IMG/VR virus record: IMGVR_UViG_3300044630_000669
Span: 1 to 23,186 of that record
DNA length: 23,186 bases
Reading direction: 5' to 3' (one strand)
From: a virus
Under the pieces are notes generated by a model. The model ran no database searches and had not been told where the DNA came from. It was given only the letters and a program-made list of their open reading frames with translations. Numbering within the stretch: position 1 is the first letter of the stretch; each line of letters opens with the position of its first letter. Shown one piece after another: positions 1 through 8,100 of this stretch. The position numbers were made by a program, and so were the translations under genes.

Positions 1-62
1 TTAGTCTTTTCTGTAGCCTCGCTCAACTGGCTCATTTTTGCTAGCATGTCTTTTAAATTCAT
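1..62 (-). CDS. Start of an unknown phage gene, cut by the window edge
   Basis: Reading leftwards, an ATG at 62-60 opens a frame that stays open to base 1 and begins MNLKDMLAKMSQLSEATEKT. A good ribosome-binding site (AAGGAAG) lies just upstream, within the 18-base gap after the stop of the 207-residue gene. Only about 20 residues are visible, polar and probably helical. By T4-like gene order the large terminase could lie further left, but these residues do not identify it. Function unknown. Confidence 0.6.
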   Translation of the reverse strand, partial: MNLKDMLAKMSQLSEATEKT

Positions 63-80
63 TTCAATTCTTCCTTTGAA

Positions 81-704
81 TTATTTTCTTGCGCCAGTTT
101 GTGGCTTTGCTGGACGAGTAATTTTACTCATTGGGCTACTTGCACCTTGCTTGTCTTGTGGAATAGCTTTGAACGGATCGAATGCATCAGGTGTTTCTTT
201 ACCAGAATATTGCATTTGAATCTGATTGCCCTTCATTTGCTCTTTGACGCTAGATAGATATGAGTCACCGTATGCCTTATTTGCATCTTTTGCTCCGGGC
301 ATTTCTTCTAATTCAGTGTGATTTAGTAGAGGGCTGTGGCTTTCTTCATTCTCGTAAGCTTGTGTTTCGCTATTAATACTGTCATTATAGTTTGTCTGTA
401 TAGCACGAACCATATTGACATTATAACCCAACAGTTGAGCAACTTGTTGAATCATTGGCTCTGTTGCTGGATATCTAAAGTTAGCTTTGATAATAGTGAC
501 AGATTGATTTCGCAAGTCAGGAAATCCATATGGATCCTTCTGTATAGGTGTAGTAGATGGCTTACTAATGTCAACTGCATCGAACTTCTCTTTTAGATTG
601 TGTGAAAACAAATCTAAGAAATTCTTGTCAACATCGCCGGCGATCTTAATTGTATAATCGTAAAGCTTGACGCTTTCGGTGATATATTGTTTTAGGCTTC
701 TCAT
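81..704 (-). CDS. Conserved T4-like phage protein with a capsid-targeting-like N-terminus
   Basis: A 207-residue protein of no assigned function. Its N-terminus (MRSLKQYITES) resembles the capsid-targeting leader of T4 internal head proteins (MKTYQEFIAEA type) and contains I-T-E at residues 8-10. This fits the L/I-x-E site cut by the T4 gp21 prohead protease. The rest is a small mixed domain (about residues 15-105) followed by a polar, Gln/Pro/Lys-rich tail that looks disordered. A late promoter (GATAAATA, 724-731) overlaps the stop of the upstream terminase gene, and a weak ribosome-binding site (CAGGA) precedes the start. Its position next to gp16 fits a head-related role. That role is inference; membership of a conserved marine T4-like family is from recall. 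Confidence 0.7.
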   Translation of the reverse strand: MRSLKQYITESVKLYDYTIKIAGDVDKNFLDLFSHNLKEKFDAVDISKPSTTPIQKDPYGFPDLRNQSVTIIKANFRYPATEPMIQQVAQLLGYNVNMVRAIQTNYNDSINSETQAYENEESHSPLLNHTELEEMPGAKDANKAYGDSYLSSVKEQMKGNQIQMQYSGKETPDAFDPFKAIPQDKQGASSPMSKITRPAKPQTGARK

Positions 705-723
705 TGCATATTCCTGTATATAT

Positions 724-731
724 TATTTATC
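724..731 (-). promoter_or_regulatory. T4-type late promoter (GATAAATA) for the 207-residue gene
   Basis: GATAAATA on the minus strand, 19 bases upstream of the ATG at 704, overlapping the last codon of the small terminase gene. It matches the late -10 motif seen at many gene starts in this window. Confidence 0.55.
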
Positions 732-1218
732 ATTGTTCATCTTTTTTACCAGACAGAATTTTCAACAATTCATTCCTATCTAGTGTTTGACCCTCGCCCA
801 ACGGAGTAGCTTCAATTTCTTCAGTTTTGACTGCCTGTTTTTGATCTAGTGCGGCTTTTTTAAGCTGAAGTTCAATCATTTTTAGTTTCTTTGTCATCTT
901 AGCAGTTTTAGCAGTAATGGCGTGATTTAACATTGTACCTGCACTATTAAAAATTTCTGCACTGAATCTACTGTCAACTTGCATACCCAAATCCATCAAG
1001 TCTTTGTAACTGTTTTTAGCCAAGTCAGCAAGTTCATCCATTTCAATATCACTAGATTCAAGTCCCCTAACTTGAGGTAGGGCTTGTTCTATTTTTTCTA
1101 AGTTAGTTAAAGCTTCCTGTGTAGATATTTCTATACCTACTTTTTCAAGATTAGATTGATTAACATCTTTATCTGCTTCATTAGGAAGTTCAAACAGTTC
1201 TTCTAGTTTTTTTGTCAT
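730..1218 (-). CDS. 16: Probable small terminase subunit (gp16-like)
   Basis: A 162-residue, largely helical, charged protein; T4 gp16 is 164 residues. The central part (about 65-125), rich in Leu, Lys and Met, resembles the helical oligomerisation core of T4 gp16, which binds DNA and regulates the large terminase (gp17) during packaging. Sequence similarity is weak, so the call rests on length, composition, the core pattern and position in the tail/packaging block. An AATAAATA late motif at 1227-1234 sits only 8 bases before the ATG, overlapping the end of the upstream gene. The large terminase is not in this window. A helical scaffold or core protein is the alternative. Confidence 0.6.
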   Translation of the reverse strand: MTKKLEELFELPNEADKDVNQSNLEKVGIEISTQEALTNLEKIEQALPQVRGLESSDIEMDELADLAKNSYKDLMDLGMQVDSRFSAEIFNSAGTMLNHAITAKTAKMTKKLKMIELQLKKAALDQKQAVKTEEIEATPLGEGQTLDRNELLKILSGKKDEQ

Positions 1219-1226
1219 AATATCAG

Positions 1227-1234
1227 TATTTATT
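1227..1234 (-). promoter_or_regulatory. Late promoter motif (AATAAATA) before gp16-like gene
   Basis: AATAAATA on the minus strand, 8 bases from the ATG at 1218, overlapping the stop codon of the upstream gene. If used as a T4-type late -10 element, the transcript would carry only a few leader bases. Confidence 0.45.
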
Positions 1235-2453
1235 GTATTTTTGGAACACTGCTACTTTTAATAAGATCCAAATCATAGAAGATTGAATAATCAGACGACT
1301 GCATACCTAAGTGCAAGAACCTCCGAAAATTGTATTTTGTTATCTTATCTAGATTCTCAATTTCTCTAAAGTACTCTGCGTCGGTGAGTGTACTCAGTTT
1401 TTTCATTTGACCTATAACTAGATTTTGCTTTTCGTCTAAATCATCAGTAGTGTCATAACTTTCATCAATAAGTGAATCAAATGTTTTAAACCCTTCTTTC
1501 TTTAATAACGCTAAACTTCCAGAAGGGGCTAGCATCATAAAAGGTTTTTTTGATAATATAGCCTTAAAGGTTTTTTCAGTAATCATTATATCTTGTCTTT
1601 CAGGATCATTATAATGTCCTACGGTAGTTTCATGTACTATATTAAGTCCGGACGTAGCATATCTTTTGTATATTTCTAAAGGAAAAGATTGTCTCAAATC
1701 ATTCGTATCTAAACAATAAGGTAATCCATCGATCCAGTTATTAATTGTAGATTTTTTATTAGGGTATAATTTTACGAATGAATCATTTTTAAGTTCGTCC
1801 TTAGTGATCCAGGGATCAGGATATGCTCTAACTTCAGGACTAAAGTTGGTAAAAGTATAATCACACTGTTGTAGCAAATCTGAATCAATCAATTTTAAGA
1901 AAAAAGAAAGCCTATTAGGATGATATCTTCTAGTAAAAATACTAAATCTATGCTGTACTATACTGGTAGACATACTATCAATTAAAGATTTATGTTGAAT
2001 ATATTGGGCATATATTTGTTCTAGATAGCAATTATGAATTCTAATATTTACACCATGTATTCCATTAGCATGTAGTATCTTTTCTAGTTCGTTTTTTTCA
2101 TGATTCCATGCGATTCTAAACCATAATTTATTAGGACTAAACTTATAAATTTTAACCAAATCTATAATATGGTTTGCAGTTTCTTCTATAGGAAGAGTAA
2201 AATCTTCTATAAAAAGAAGATGACCGTTGGATAGATTAACAAATTGATTCAACTGATTCTCAGTTATATATTGAGGTAAACTATTTAAACAAAATCGTTC
2301 CGCAATGTATACAGAATGATCTTCTATTATCGAATGGTCTTCTATCAATAACGGAGTCTCTGATGCAGGGTCATTGTTAAACCTAAATATTAAGGGGTAC
2401 CTAATCAATACTGCCGGATCATTGAATCTCTTGTTGAGATATACTGTCTTCAT
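1230..2453 (-). CDS. Glycosyltransferase-like protein, paralogue 1 of 3
   Basis: A 407-residue protein sharing a C-terminal signature with two other proteins in this window. EKTFKAILSKKPFMMLAPSG starts near residue 293, then comes a G-F-K-T-F and D-E-S-Y-D block (about 331-335). The same pattern (EKT.KP...PF......L..L...G.KTF...DESYD) appears in 20275-21477 and, more diverged, in 21887-22966. It recalls the donor-site end of GT10/GT-B-type transferases and is common in aquatic phages, but I cannot assign a sugar or acceptor. The N-terminal half is unlike the paralogues. Its ATG overlaps the gp4 stop (TAATG), so it is translationally coupled inside a structural operon, an unusual place for an enzyme. 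Confidence 0.5.
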   Translation of the reverse strand: MKTVYLNKRFNDPAVLIRYPLIFRFNNDPASETPLLIEDHSIIEDHSVYIAERFCLNSLPQYITENQLNQFVNLSNGHLLFIEDFTLPIEETANHIIDLVKIYKFSPNKLWFRIAWNHEKNELEKILHANGIHGVNIRIHNCYLEQIYAQYIQHKSLIDSMSTSIVQHRFSIFTRRYHPNRLSFFLKLIDSDLLQQCDYTFTNFSPEVRAYPDPWITKDELKNDSFVKLYPNKKSTINNWIDGLPYCLDTNDLRQSFPLEIYKRYATSGLNIVHETTVGHYNDPERQDIMITEKTFKAILSKKPFMMLAPSGSLALLKKEGFKTFDSLIDESYDTTDDLDEKQNLVIGQMKKLSTLTDAEYFREIENLDKITKYNFRRFLHLGMQSSDYSIFYDLDLIKSSSVPKIQ

Positions 2454-2887
2454 TATTTCCTACCGTTGTAAAACAAATCGTCTTCAGTTATAACTCTAAA
2501 TGTGTATCCTTGCGCCTTACAATATGCCATAGCTGATGCCCACTTAGCATGATTAATAGCAACTACTATTCTGTCTTTAGCATTTGAAACTTTGCTTTCA
2601 ATAATGCTTTGCTTTTTGGGTTTGATCTCAACTACTTCCGCTATCTTCTGTCCATGCTTGTTTTGATACACTACAAAAAAATCAGGAATGTATATAGTAG
2701 GCTTTCCTGTCATGGGATGTTTATAAGGGATTCGTAGTGCTTCACTAGCCCAATATAATACATTCTTGTTTGTGTCACAGAATGTCATGAACGTTAGTTC
2801 CCAACCTGAACGGTATTTAGGTTGATGATTCCCTATATATTTTTCAGGGTGTTTTGGCGTATATATGCCTTGCGCATACTTTGCCAT
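2453..2887 (-). CDS. 4: Head completion protein / nuclease-like, gp4 family
   Basis: A 144-residue protein (T4 gp4: about 150) with the family pattern in order: K-Y-R-S-G-W-E (E30), W-A-S-E and R-I-P-Y (about 46-55), I-P-D-F-F (D69), and E-I-K-P-K-K (E87, K89). The E...D...ExK arrangement matches a TnsA/restriction-type nuclease fold. In T4, gp4 (also called gp50/65) finishes filled heads before tail joining. The start overlaps the previous stop by one base (TAATG), and its own stop overlaps the next start the same way, so translation is coupled on both sides. One of the most secure calls in the window. Confidence 0.88.
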   Translation of the reverse strand: MAKYAQGIYTPKHPEKYIGNHQPKYRSGWELTFMTFCDTNKNVLYWASEALRIPYKHPMTGKPTIYIPDFFVVYQNKHGQKIAEVVEIKPKKQSIIESKVSNAKDRIVVAINHAKWASAMAYCKAQGYTFRVITEDDLFYNGRK

Positions 2888-3249
2888 TATAGTACCACGT
2901 TTCTAGCGACTGGTACTACTGGTTGAGGTATTACACTTACCCCGTACAGTGATGTTTTTGATTTAAGACTGTTTAACCAATAGCAAATCTGCTTGTTCAT
3001 TGACAATGAATTTGGTTGACCCTGCAACTCATCTAGTAGCTGAAGGACAGGTACGCCAGTTTGTGTTGATATCCTAAACAATACTGTTGTGAAATTATCT
3101 GCTATGTTTTTTGTTTCACATACACCGGTAAAGTAGCTATTGATGATATCGTACTCGCTGGCATTTATTCGTAGATCAGTTTGATAGAATGCATCAAAGA
3201 TTCTAACTGTTCTGTCTAATGTTGTTTTGTCATCTATAATTCTAGGCAT
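2887..3249 (-). CDS. Conserved T4-like phage protein of unknown function
   Basis: A 120-residue soluble protein with a helical core (about residues 10-95), including D-I-I-N-S-Y-F-T-G-V and T-G-V-P-V-L-Q-L-L-D-E-L-Q-G, and a Val/Pro-rich tail ending R-N-V-V-L. I recall similar proteins of this size next to tail and head-completion genes in marine T4-like phages, without assigned function. It ends in a one-base stop/start overlap with gp4 and starts 5 bases after the 88-residue gene, so it is part of the late structural operon. A virion or assembly role is inferred from position only. Confidence 0.75.
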   Translation of the reverse strand: MPRIIDDKTTLDRTVRIFDAFYQTDLRINASEYDIINSYFTGVCETKNIADNFTTVLFRISTQTGVPVLQLLDELQGQPNSLSMNKQICYWLNSLKSKTSLYGVSVIPQPVVPVARNVVL

Positions 3250-3254
3250 GTAAT

Positions 3255-3521
3255 TTACAGGTTTGTCTGTCTACCTGCATAAGTTACATCACCTGATGTT
3301 TGTATTGAACTTCTAGCAAGTAGAGTAGGTGATCCCGCTCCATAGTTAGGTGTAGTCAAATTAGTTGGAAATAAGAAGGCTACATTTCTATTTAGATTAG
3401 GATTATCCCGCAATGAGATTGCCAATCCTGCTTGAGATTGCAGTTGATTTGATGTTACTAATCCAGGAACTTTTTGATAATTGTATGCTACATTAGCATT
3501 GTTCTTTGTGATAGTTCCCAT
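3255..3521 (-). CDS. Small unknown protein in the tail operon
   Basis: An 88-residue, Asn/Thr/Gly-rich protein without membrane segments or motifs I recognise. The start is supported by an AAGGA ribosome-binding site a few bases upstream, inside the end of the preceding tube-like gene, which stops only two bases before this ATG. Tight spacing on both sides shows it is a genuine member of the late tail/neck operon. Composition resembles small virion proteins. Function unknown. Confidence 0.65.
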   Translation of the reverse strand: MGTITKNNANVAYNYQKVPGLVTSNQLQSQAGLAISLRDNPNLNRNVAFLFPTNLTTPNYGAGSPTLLARSSIQTSGDVTYAGRQTNL

Positions 3522-3523
3522 GA

Positions 3524-4435
3524 TTAATCCTTTAGTGATTTAATAAATCCGCCTTCTGGATCTAGATACGCACCCGGGCCAGGTACTACCGACTGAGCAC
3601 CTTCAGGTGTGATGGGGCTTAGTTCTCTATCATATGATGCATCTAATCCAAATCCTTGAACTATATTATCCGGTGATCTGCCGTCCATTCCACCTTCATT
3701 GTAAACAACTGTCTCGTATGAAATGTCCATTTTTAATTCCATTGTGCCGGCGCCGTCAGCGTATGCGTAGGTGTCATGGTCAAACTTAGTAATTATAGGA
3801 TTGATTAGTGTGTATGCAGTAAAATTGTGTCTGTTAAAACCAAACACAGTAATGTTTCTAAAGAACGGTTGTTTAACTTGTTGACCGGAATTCGCAAAAG
3901 ATTCTCCTATATAACCCCAATTGTTATCGCCGGTCAGGCTAGGATCATATATGTTTCTAATATTGTAGTTTTGGCTAGCTGCTCCCGAACCAGGTTGTGT
4001 CGATTCTATATCGGCCCCGGTGTCTCCTTTAAAGACTCGTAGATTTGTACTATCCTTGTAATAGTAAGAATAATATGCGTCCCACATTTTTGTAACCACA
4101 TTCAATGAATCGTCATGAAAAGTGATGTTAATAGGATCATAGTTTATTTTAGTCTGCACTATTCTTTTTCTGTTATATTGGTTTAGATCATGTGTTTTGA
4201 TATTAAATGATGGTAACTTTACTGTCTTAACTAATAGACCAAAATTATCCCCGGAGCCTATGTTTTTATCATAGACTGCAGGGTTAATATCAAAGAAAGT
4301 ATGAAATAGAAATTTGAACTTAGGTGCGAGGTCGTATCCACCAGGTCGAAAAATTTTCGCTGCGTGGGTAAAATCTCTAAGGATGGAACTGCCGAAGCCG
4401 GCAGTTCTTTGTACTTCATCACCGTAGTACGACAT
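3524..4435 (-). CDS. Tail-tube-fold protein, second gp19/gp54-family member
   Basis: A 303-residue protein carrying the tube signature. The block at about residues 70-125 (V-K-L-P-S-F, Y-N-R-K-R, then I-T-F-H-D-D and W-D-A-Y-Y) aligns by eye with the T4 gp19 segment containing A-L-P, M-N-R-K, V-M-N-D-D and F-V-D-W. The closing strand near residues 215-245 (T-M-E-L-K-M-D-I-S-Y-E) matches the gp19 C-terminal strand. It is longer than T4 gp19 (163), with a loop-rich insert at about 130-185 and a Gly/Pro-rich tail. It follows gp19 after a 10-base gap with no clear ribosome-binding site, suggesting re-initiation. It could be a second tube subunit or a gp54-like tube initiator/terminator (T4 gp54 about 320 residues). 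Confidence 0.75.
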   Translation of the reverse strand: MSYYGDEVQRTAGFGSSILRDFTHAAKIFRPGGYDLAPKFKFLFHTFFDINPAVYDKNIGSGDNFGLLVKTVKLPSFNIKTHDLNQYNRKRIVQTKINYDPINITFHDDSLNVVTKMWDAYYSYYYKDSTNLRVFKGDTGADIESTQPGSGAASQNYNIRNIYDPSLTGDNNWGYIGESFANSGQQVKQPFFRNITVFGFNRHNFTAYTLINPIITKFDHDTYAYADGAGTMELKMDISYETVVYNEGGMDGRSPDNIVQGFGLDASYDRELSPITPEGAQSVVPGPGAYLDPEGGFIKSLKD

Positions 4436-4445
4436 ACGTTAAGTA

Positions 4446-5093
4446 TTAGGTACCTACGGAAGTCGAGGTTCCATCGCCACCTCGTGGGAATGAACCTGCG
4501 GCTGTGCCTACCCCAGACTCTAGACCATATGGCTCAGACTGAATTGCGTTGTCATATTGCAATGTTAGTGCAATTTTTACGTCTTCAGATGCACCATAGT
4601 TTAGAGTGTTGTAGTTCACTGATTCTAGATAGCAACCATATAGTTCCCATCTTTCAAGAATAACTGGCTCATTTAATCCATTACCACCATCAAGAATATC
4701 AATGTATGTACTAAACTTATAGTCACTTGCTGATGCTGCACTGGCTTGTTCCAAGAAGTCTAATTGTTTCTGTAGTTGTTCACCAACTGCTCTTGAAACA
4801 TTACCTGCAGCATCATCACGAATGTTGACTGTCAATGGTTGCCATGTGTGCTTACCTGCCATGAATACAGTTGAGTTGTATACCGGTAAAGTAATCTTAG
4901 CGAATGACACATTTGGACGTGAACAATCAACAACTTGTCGTGTTAATTCTTGTGCGTCTGTTAGACCAAAGTTAAAGAACAATACACGAAATCTGTATTG
5001 TAACTTTGGCATTAACAACGTGCCGTTAGCTGGTGAAAGGTCTTGACCTCCAGATACCGAGAAGTTGTTTAAAGATTGTGAGGCTGTTGCCAT
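4446..5093 (-). CDS. 19: Tail tube protein gp19
   Basis: A 215-residue tube subunit that would polymerise into the inner tube through which DNA passes. Evidence is the gp19-type core: a basic R-F-R-V-L-F-F strand (about 32-38), S-F-A-K-I-T-L-P-V-Y-N (about 63-73), W-Q-P-L-T-V-N-I-R-D-D (about 84-94), a helix with the L-D-F-L-E-Q region, and final strands W-E-L-Y-G-C-Y and K-I-A-L-T-L-Q-Y-D. It follows the sheath gene as in T4 (18 then 19). It has its own late promoter (5116-5123) and a strong AGGAG ribosome-binding site 9 bases before the ATG, as expected for an abundant virion protein. Confidence 0.85.
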   Translation of the reverse strand: MATASQSLNNFSVSGGQDLSPANGTLLMPKLQYRFRVLFFNFGLTDAQELTRQVVDCSRPNVSFAKITLPVYNSTVFMAGKHTWQPLTVNIRDDAAGNVSRAVGEQLQKQLDFLEQASAASASDYKFSTYIDILDGGNGLNEPVILERWELYGCYLESVNYNTLNYGASEDVKIALTLQYDNAIQSEPYGLESGVGTAAGSFPRGGDGTSTSVGT

Positions 5094-5115
5094 TTTGAAT
5101 TTCTCCTGTTAATAT

Positions 5116-5123
5116 TATTTATC
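5116..5123 (-). promoter_or_regulatory. T4-type late promoter (GATAAATA) for gp19
   Basis: GATAAATA on the minus strand 22 bases before the gp19 ATG, leaving a short leader with AGGAG (5103-5107). This gives the tube gene its own promoter independent of the sheath transcript. Confidence 0.65.
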
Positions 5124-5130
5124 TTTTATT

Positions 5131-5154
5131 AGTAAGCGCCCCAAAAGGCGCTAC
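5131..5154 (-). terminator. Hairpin between sheath and tube genes
   Basis: AGCGCC and GGCGCT pair perfectly around a six-base loop, extended by AGT/ACT with one bulged base, nine bases past the sheath stop. No U-run follows on the minus strand, so it may protect the 3' end of the sheath mRNA or terminate weakly. Confidence 0.5.
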
Positions 5155-5162
5155 TTAATAAA

Positions 5163-8100
5163 TTATGCGCCTGATAGCTCACCTGTATTCAATATACGCA
5201 CTGGGATATAAATGAATTCAGCTGCCTTAACAGGTTCAATCGCAACATCAACCCATAGTTCGTTTCTATCGATACGAGCTGGTGTATTGTTGCTTTCATC
5301 ACAAACTACTAGATAGTCATATATACCTCGTTTTGCAACTAGGTCTAAACATAATGACTCAATAGTGTTAGCAATTTGGCCTCGTGTGAAGCCATCGTTA
5401 GGTTCGAACACATACGGACGACCTGCTAATGTCAACTGTCTACGCATGTAAGCAATTAAACGAGCAACGTTAGTTCTGTCTAATGCAGAGCTAGAATTAA
5501 AGCTTGTCTTATTGCCATAGTTTAATAGACCATTACCGGTAAAGAACACTAATGGATTAATAAAGTTCACATATAGCACATCACGAATACCCAAACGAGT
5601 TTTAATCACTTGGAATTCACCAGTGTCTCTGTTTACGTAACCAATGTTAGCTGCGTTGTCAATGATACCGCGGCGTGTACCGGCTGCTGCTAACCAAGGA
5701 TAAGCAATAGTGTCATTACGTAAGAATGTTCTTAGCATCATATGTGATGCAGGAACAGCAACTAAGTTACCACTCAAATCACTTGTGATACCACTTGGAT
5801 AGAATAGACCTAAATATGTATTACGAGTTACACAACCTTCTTCACCTGTGCTTGTTGCGCCTGCGGCGTTAGTTGCCCACGCTTGAATGTCAGTTGCACT
5901 ATCAGATAGACCCATTGGGGTGTCACCTAAAATGTAACCTGTCTCACCACGATCAGCATTCAATACAACCATGTTAGGTTGTAGTTCTGGATAGTTAGGT
6001 GCAGCCATCAAGTTAAAGAAGTTGTCTTCGTCACGAATGTCTGTATTAGTGTCGATTGCTGCACGAAGTGCCTCAACTACCATAGCTCGTTGAGCTTTGC
6101 GACCCATATACGGACTACCATTACTCTGTAGACCACTTACTGATACCCATGCATCTCTTTCTGTTGGTAAAGACTCGCCAGGGAAGTTAGCGTTGCTAAA
6201 ATAGTTCTCTTTGAACTGCTTAACATTATAACCTGAACGGCGTGTGTTGAACAACAACATACCTGTTGGATACAATGCATCATCGGGTGCATCAATATCT
6301 AAATAGTTACTTGTTAACAAGCTAGTGATTGTTGGGATAGGATCATCAGTTACGGATGTTGTACCGTTAGTTGCCCAACGTGCATCAGCAAATAACACAC
6401 CTGTTGGATTTGTTTGATCTGCATTGTCAATCAATACCCACTGACTTTCACCACTAACAGATTGCCAACGATAGATTACTGGATAGTTTTCTAGATCGGC
6501 TGTACTAATCCACAAGTCACCAAAGACTAGTGCAGTACCATCACTTTGAGTTGTAGGTTCTGTTGCACTTACAATAGGACCTGCAGGGTCAGTTGTGTTT
6601 GATCCAGTTGGTGTTGGGAAACCGTTCAAGTCATACGCTTGATTCTTGTAGCCTTTCCATGCACCATTATAATTAACCATTATATCAACTTGATCTACTA
6701 CACTGTAGAACCAATTTTGATTATTAGGAGGATTTGCTACCGGAGCACCTTCATTTGCAGTATAAGTGAATTCTGCCCAATTAGATAATAATATTCCGTA
6801 TACTGCAAGTGAAACACCAGATACAAATGTTAAACTAGTTATACCACCTGAGCCGTTTACCGAAGTTACTTCTATTACTAAATTATTGGCACCAGCCACA
6901 CCGCCTAAATCAGCACCACTAAATGTCACTATTTCACCTACTACATAACCTGTTCCTGCAACTGACGGGGTTGGTGACGGAGAATAACCACCATACTGAG
7001 AAAATACTGTAATTTCTGCATCAGTTCCTGAACCGGATGTAGCAGATTGCGTTACTCCAGTAAATGTACTTAAAATAGAATCATAATATTTTACATTATC
7101 AGTAGTACTTGCTATTAATCCAGCTTCTACTAGCACTCCGTTAGATTTACCTTGATTTGAACCAGATTGTAAAATATCATTGATAGAAATACATCCACCT
7201 TCAGTGTGTGTTATTTGTATAGCACCTGATGTTGTAACTGATGCAGTTGTGTATGGAATTCCGGCTGATGCCCAATCTATCACAAAATCACTAGCATCAG
7301 ATCCTTCTGTGATCGTTACCGTGTAGGTTGTGCTGGACATTGTACTAGAATTAGGAGAAGATACGTTTACATATAAATTATATGGGCCAGTCGCATCAGG
7401 TCCTAATGATGAGAAGTCAGGTGCAGTATTTGTACCTGTTACTACTGTAGGGCCAGTTGCTGCACGTTTCCAAAGACCAACTGGGGTTACTCTAGAAGAA
7501 CCATTAAAATTATATTGTGCATATATTGTTCCTGCAGGTATAGCTTGACCTCCTGTAGGATCCAATGTTGCAATAACTGCGGCATCCGATACTGCCAATG
7601 CGATTTCCTTTGTTACCCAATCTTCAGTAATATCACTCCATTGCTGAACTACTGGATTTAATCCAGTACCACCTGCTTTTAACCATACTGAACCAGTAGG
7701 GCGAGAATAAGTTTGACTTGCTTGCCATAATGGTTGTTGTGCTGCTGTTGCCCAAGTACTAACTGGTTGATAATATGTGCCTGCATCTATTCCTAGATCA
7801 TCTAGTACAGTGCCTGTACCGGTTGCAATCGTCAAATATCGAGGAGGTGACGTTTCACCCTCAGGATAAATTCCAAATATAACTAATTTACCATTTCTAA
7901 CTGATGCACTTAGATAAGTCCAACCTAAGTTATTAATTGCTGTAGCGACTCCGGCGACATTTCCTACTCCCCCGCCGGCGTCTGGTACTGTAATAGCAAC
8001 AGTAACATCACCGTCTAGGTTTATGCTGAATGTATCACCTGCATCAAGTACTGGGTTAGATTCAGTACCTTCAACGGTAGGCCAATCTTGTTTCCAAGGT

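Noticed and set aside
4364-4663. Plus-strand 99-codon frame over the gp19 / tube-like junction
   Set aside because: Antisense to two well-supported genes, with no start signals.
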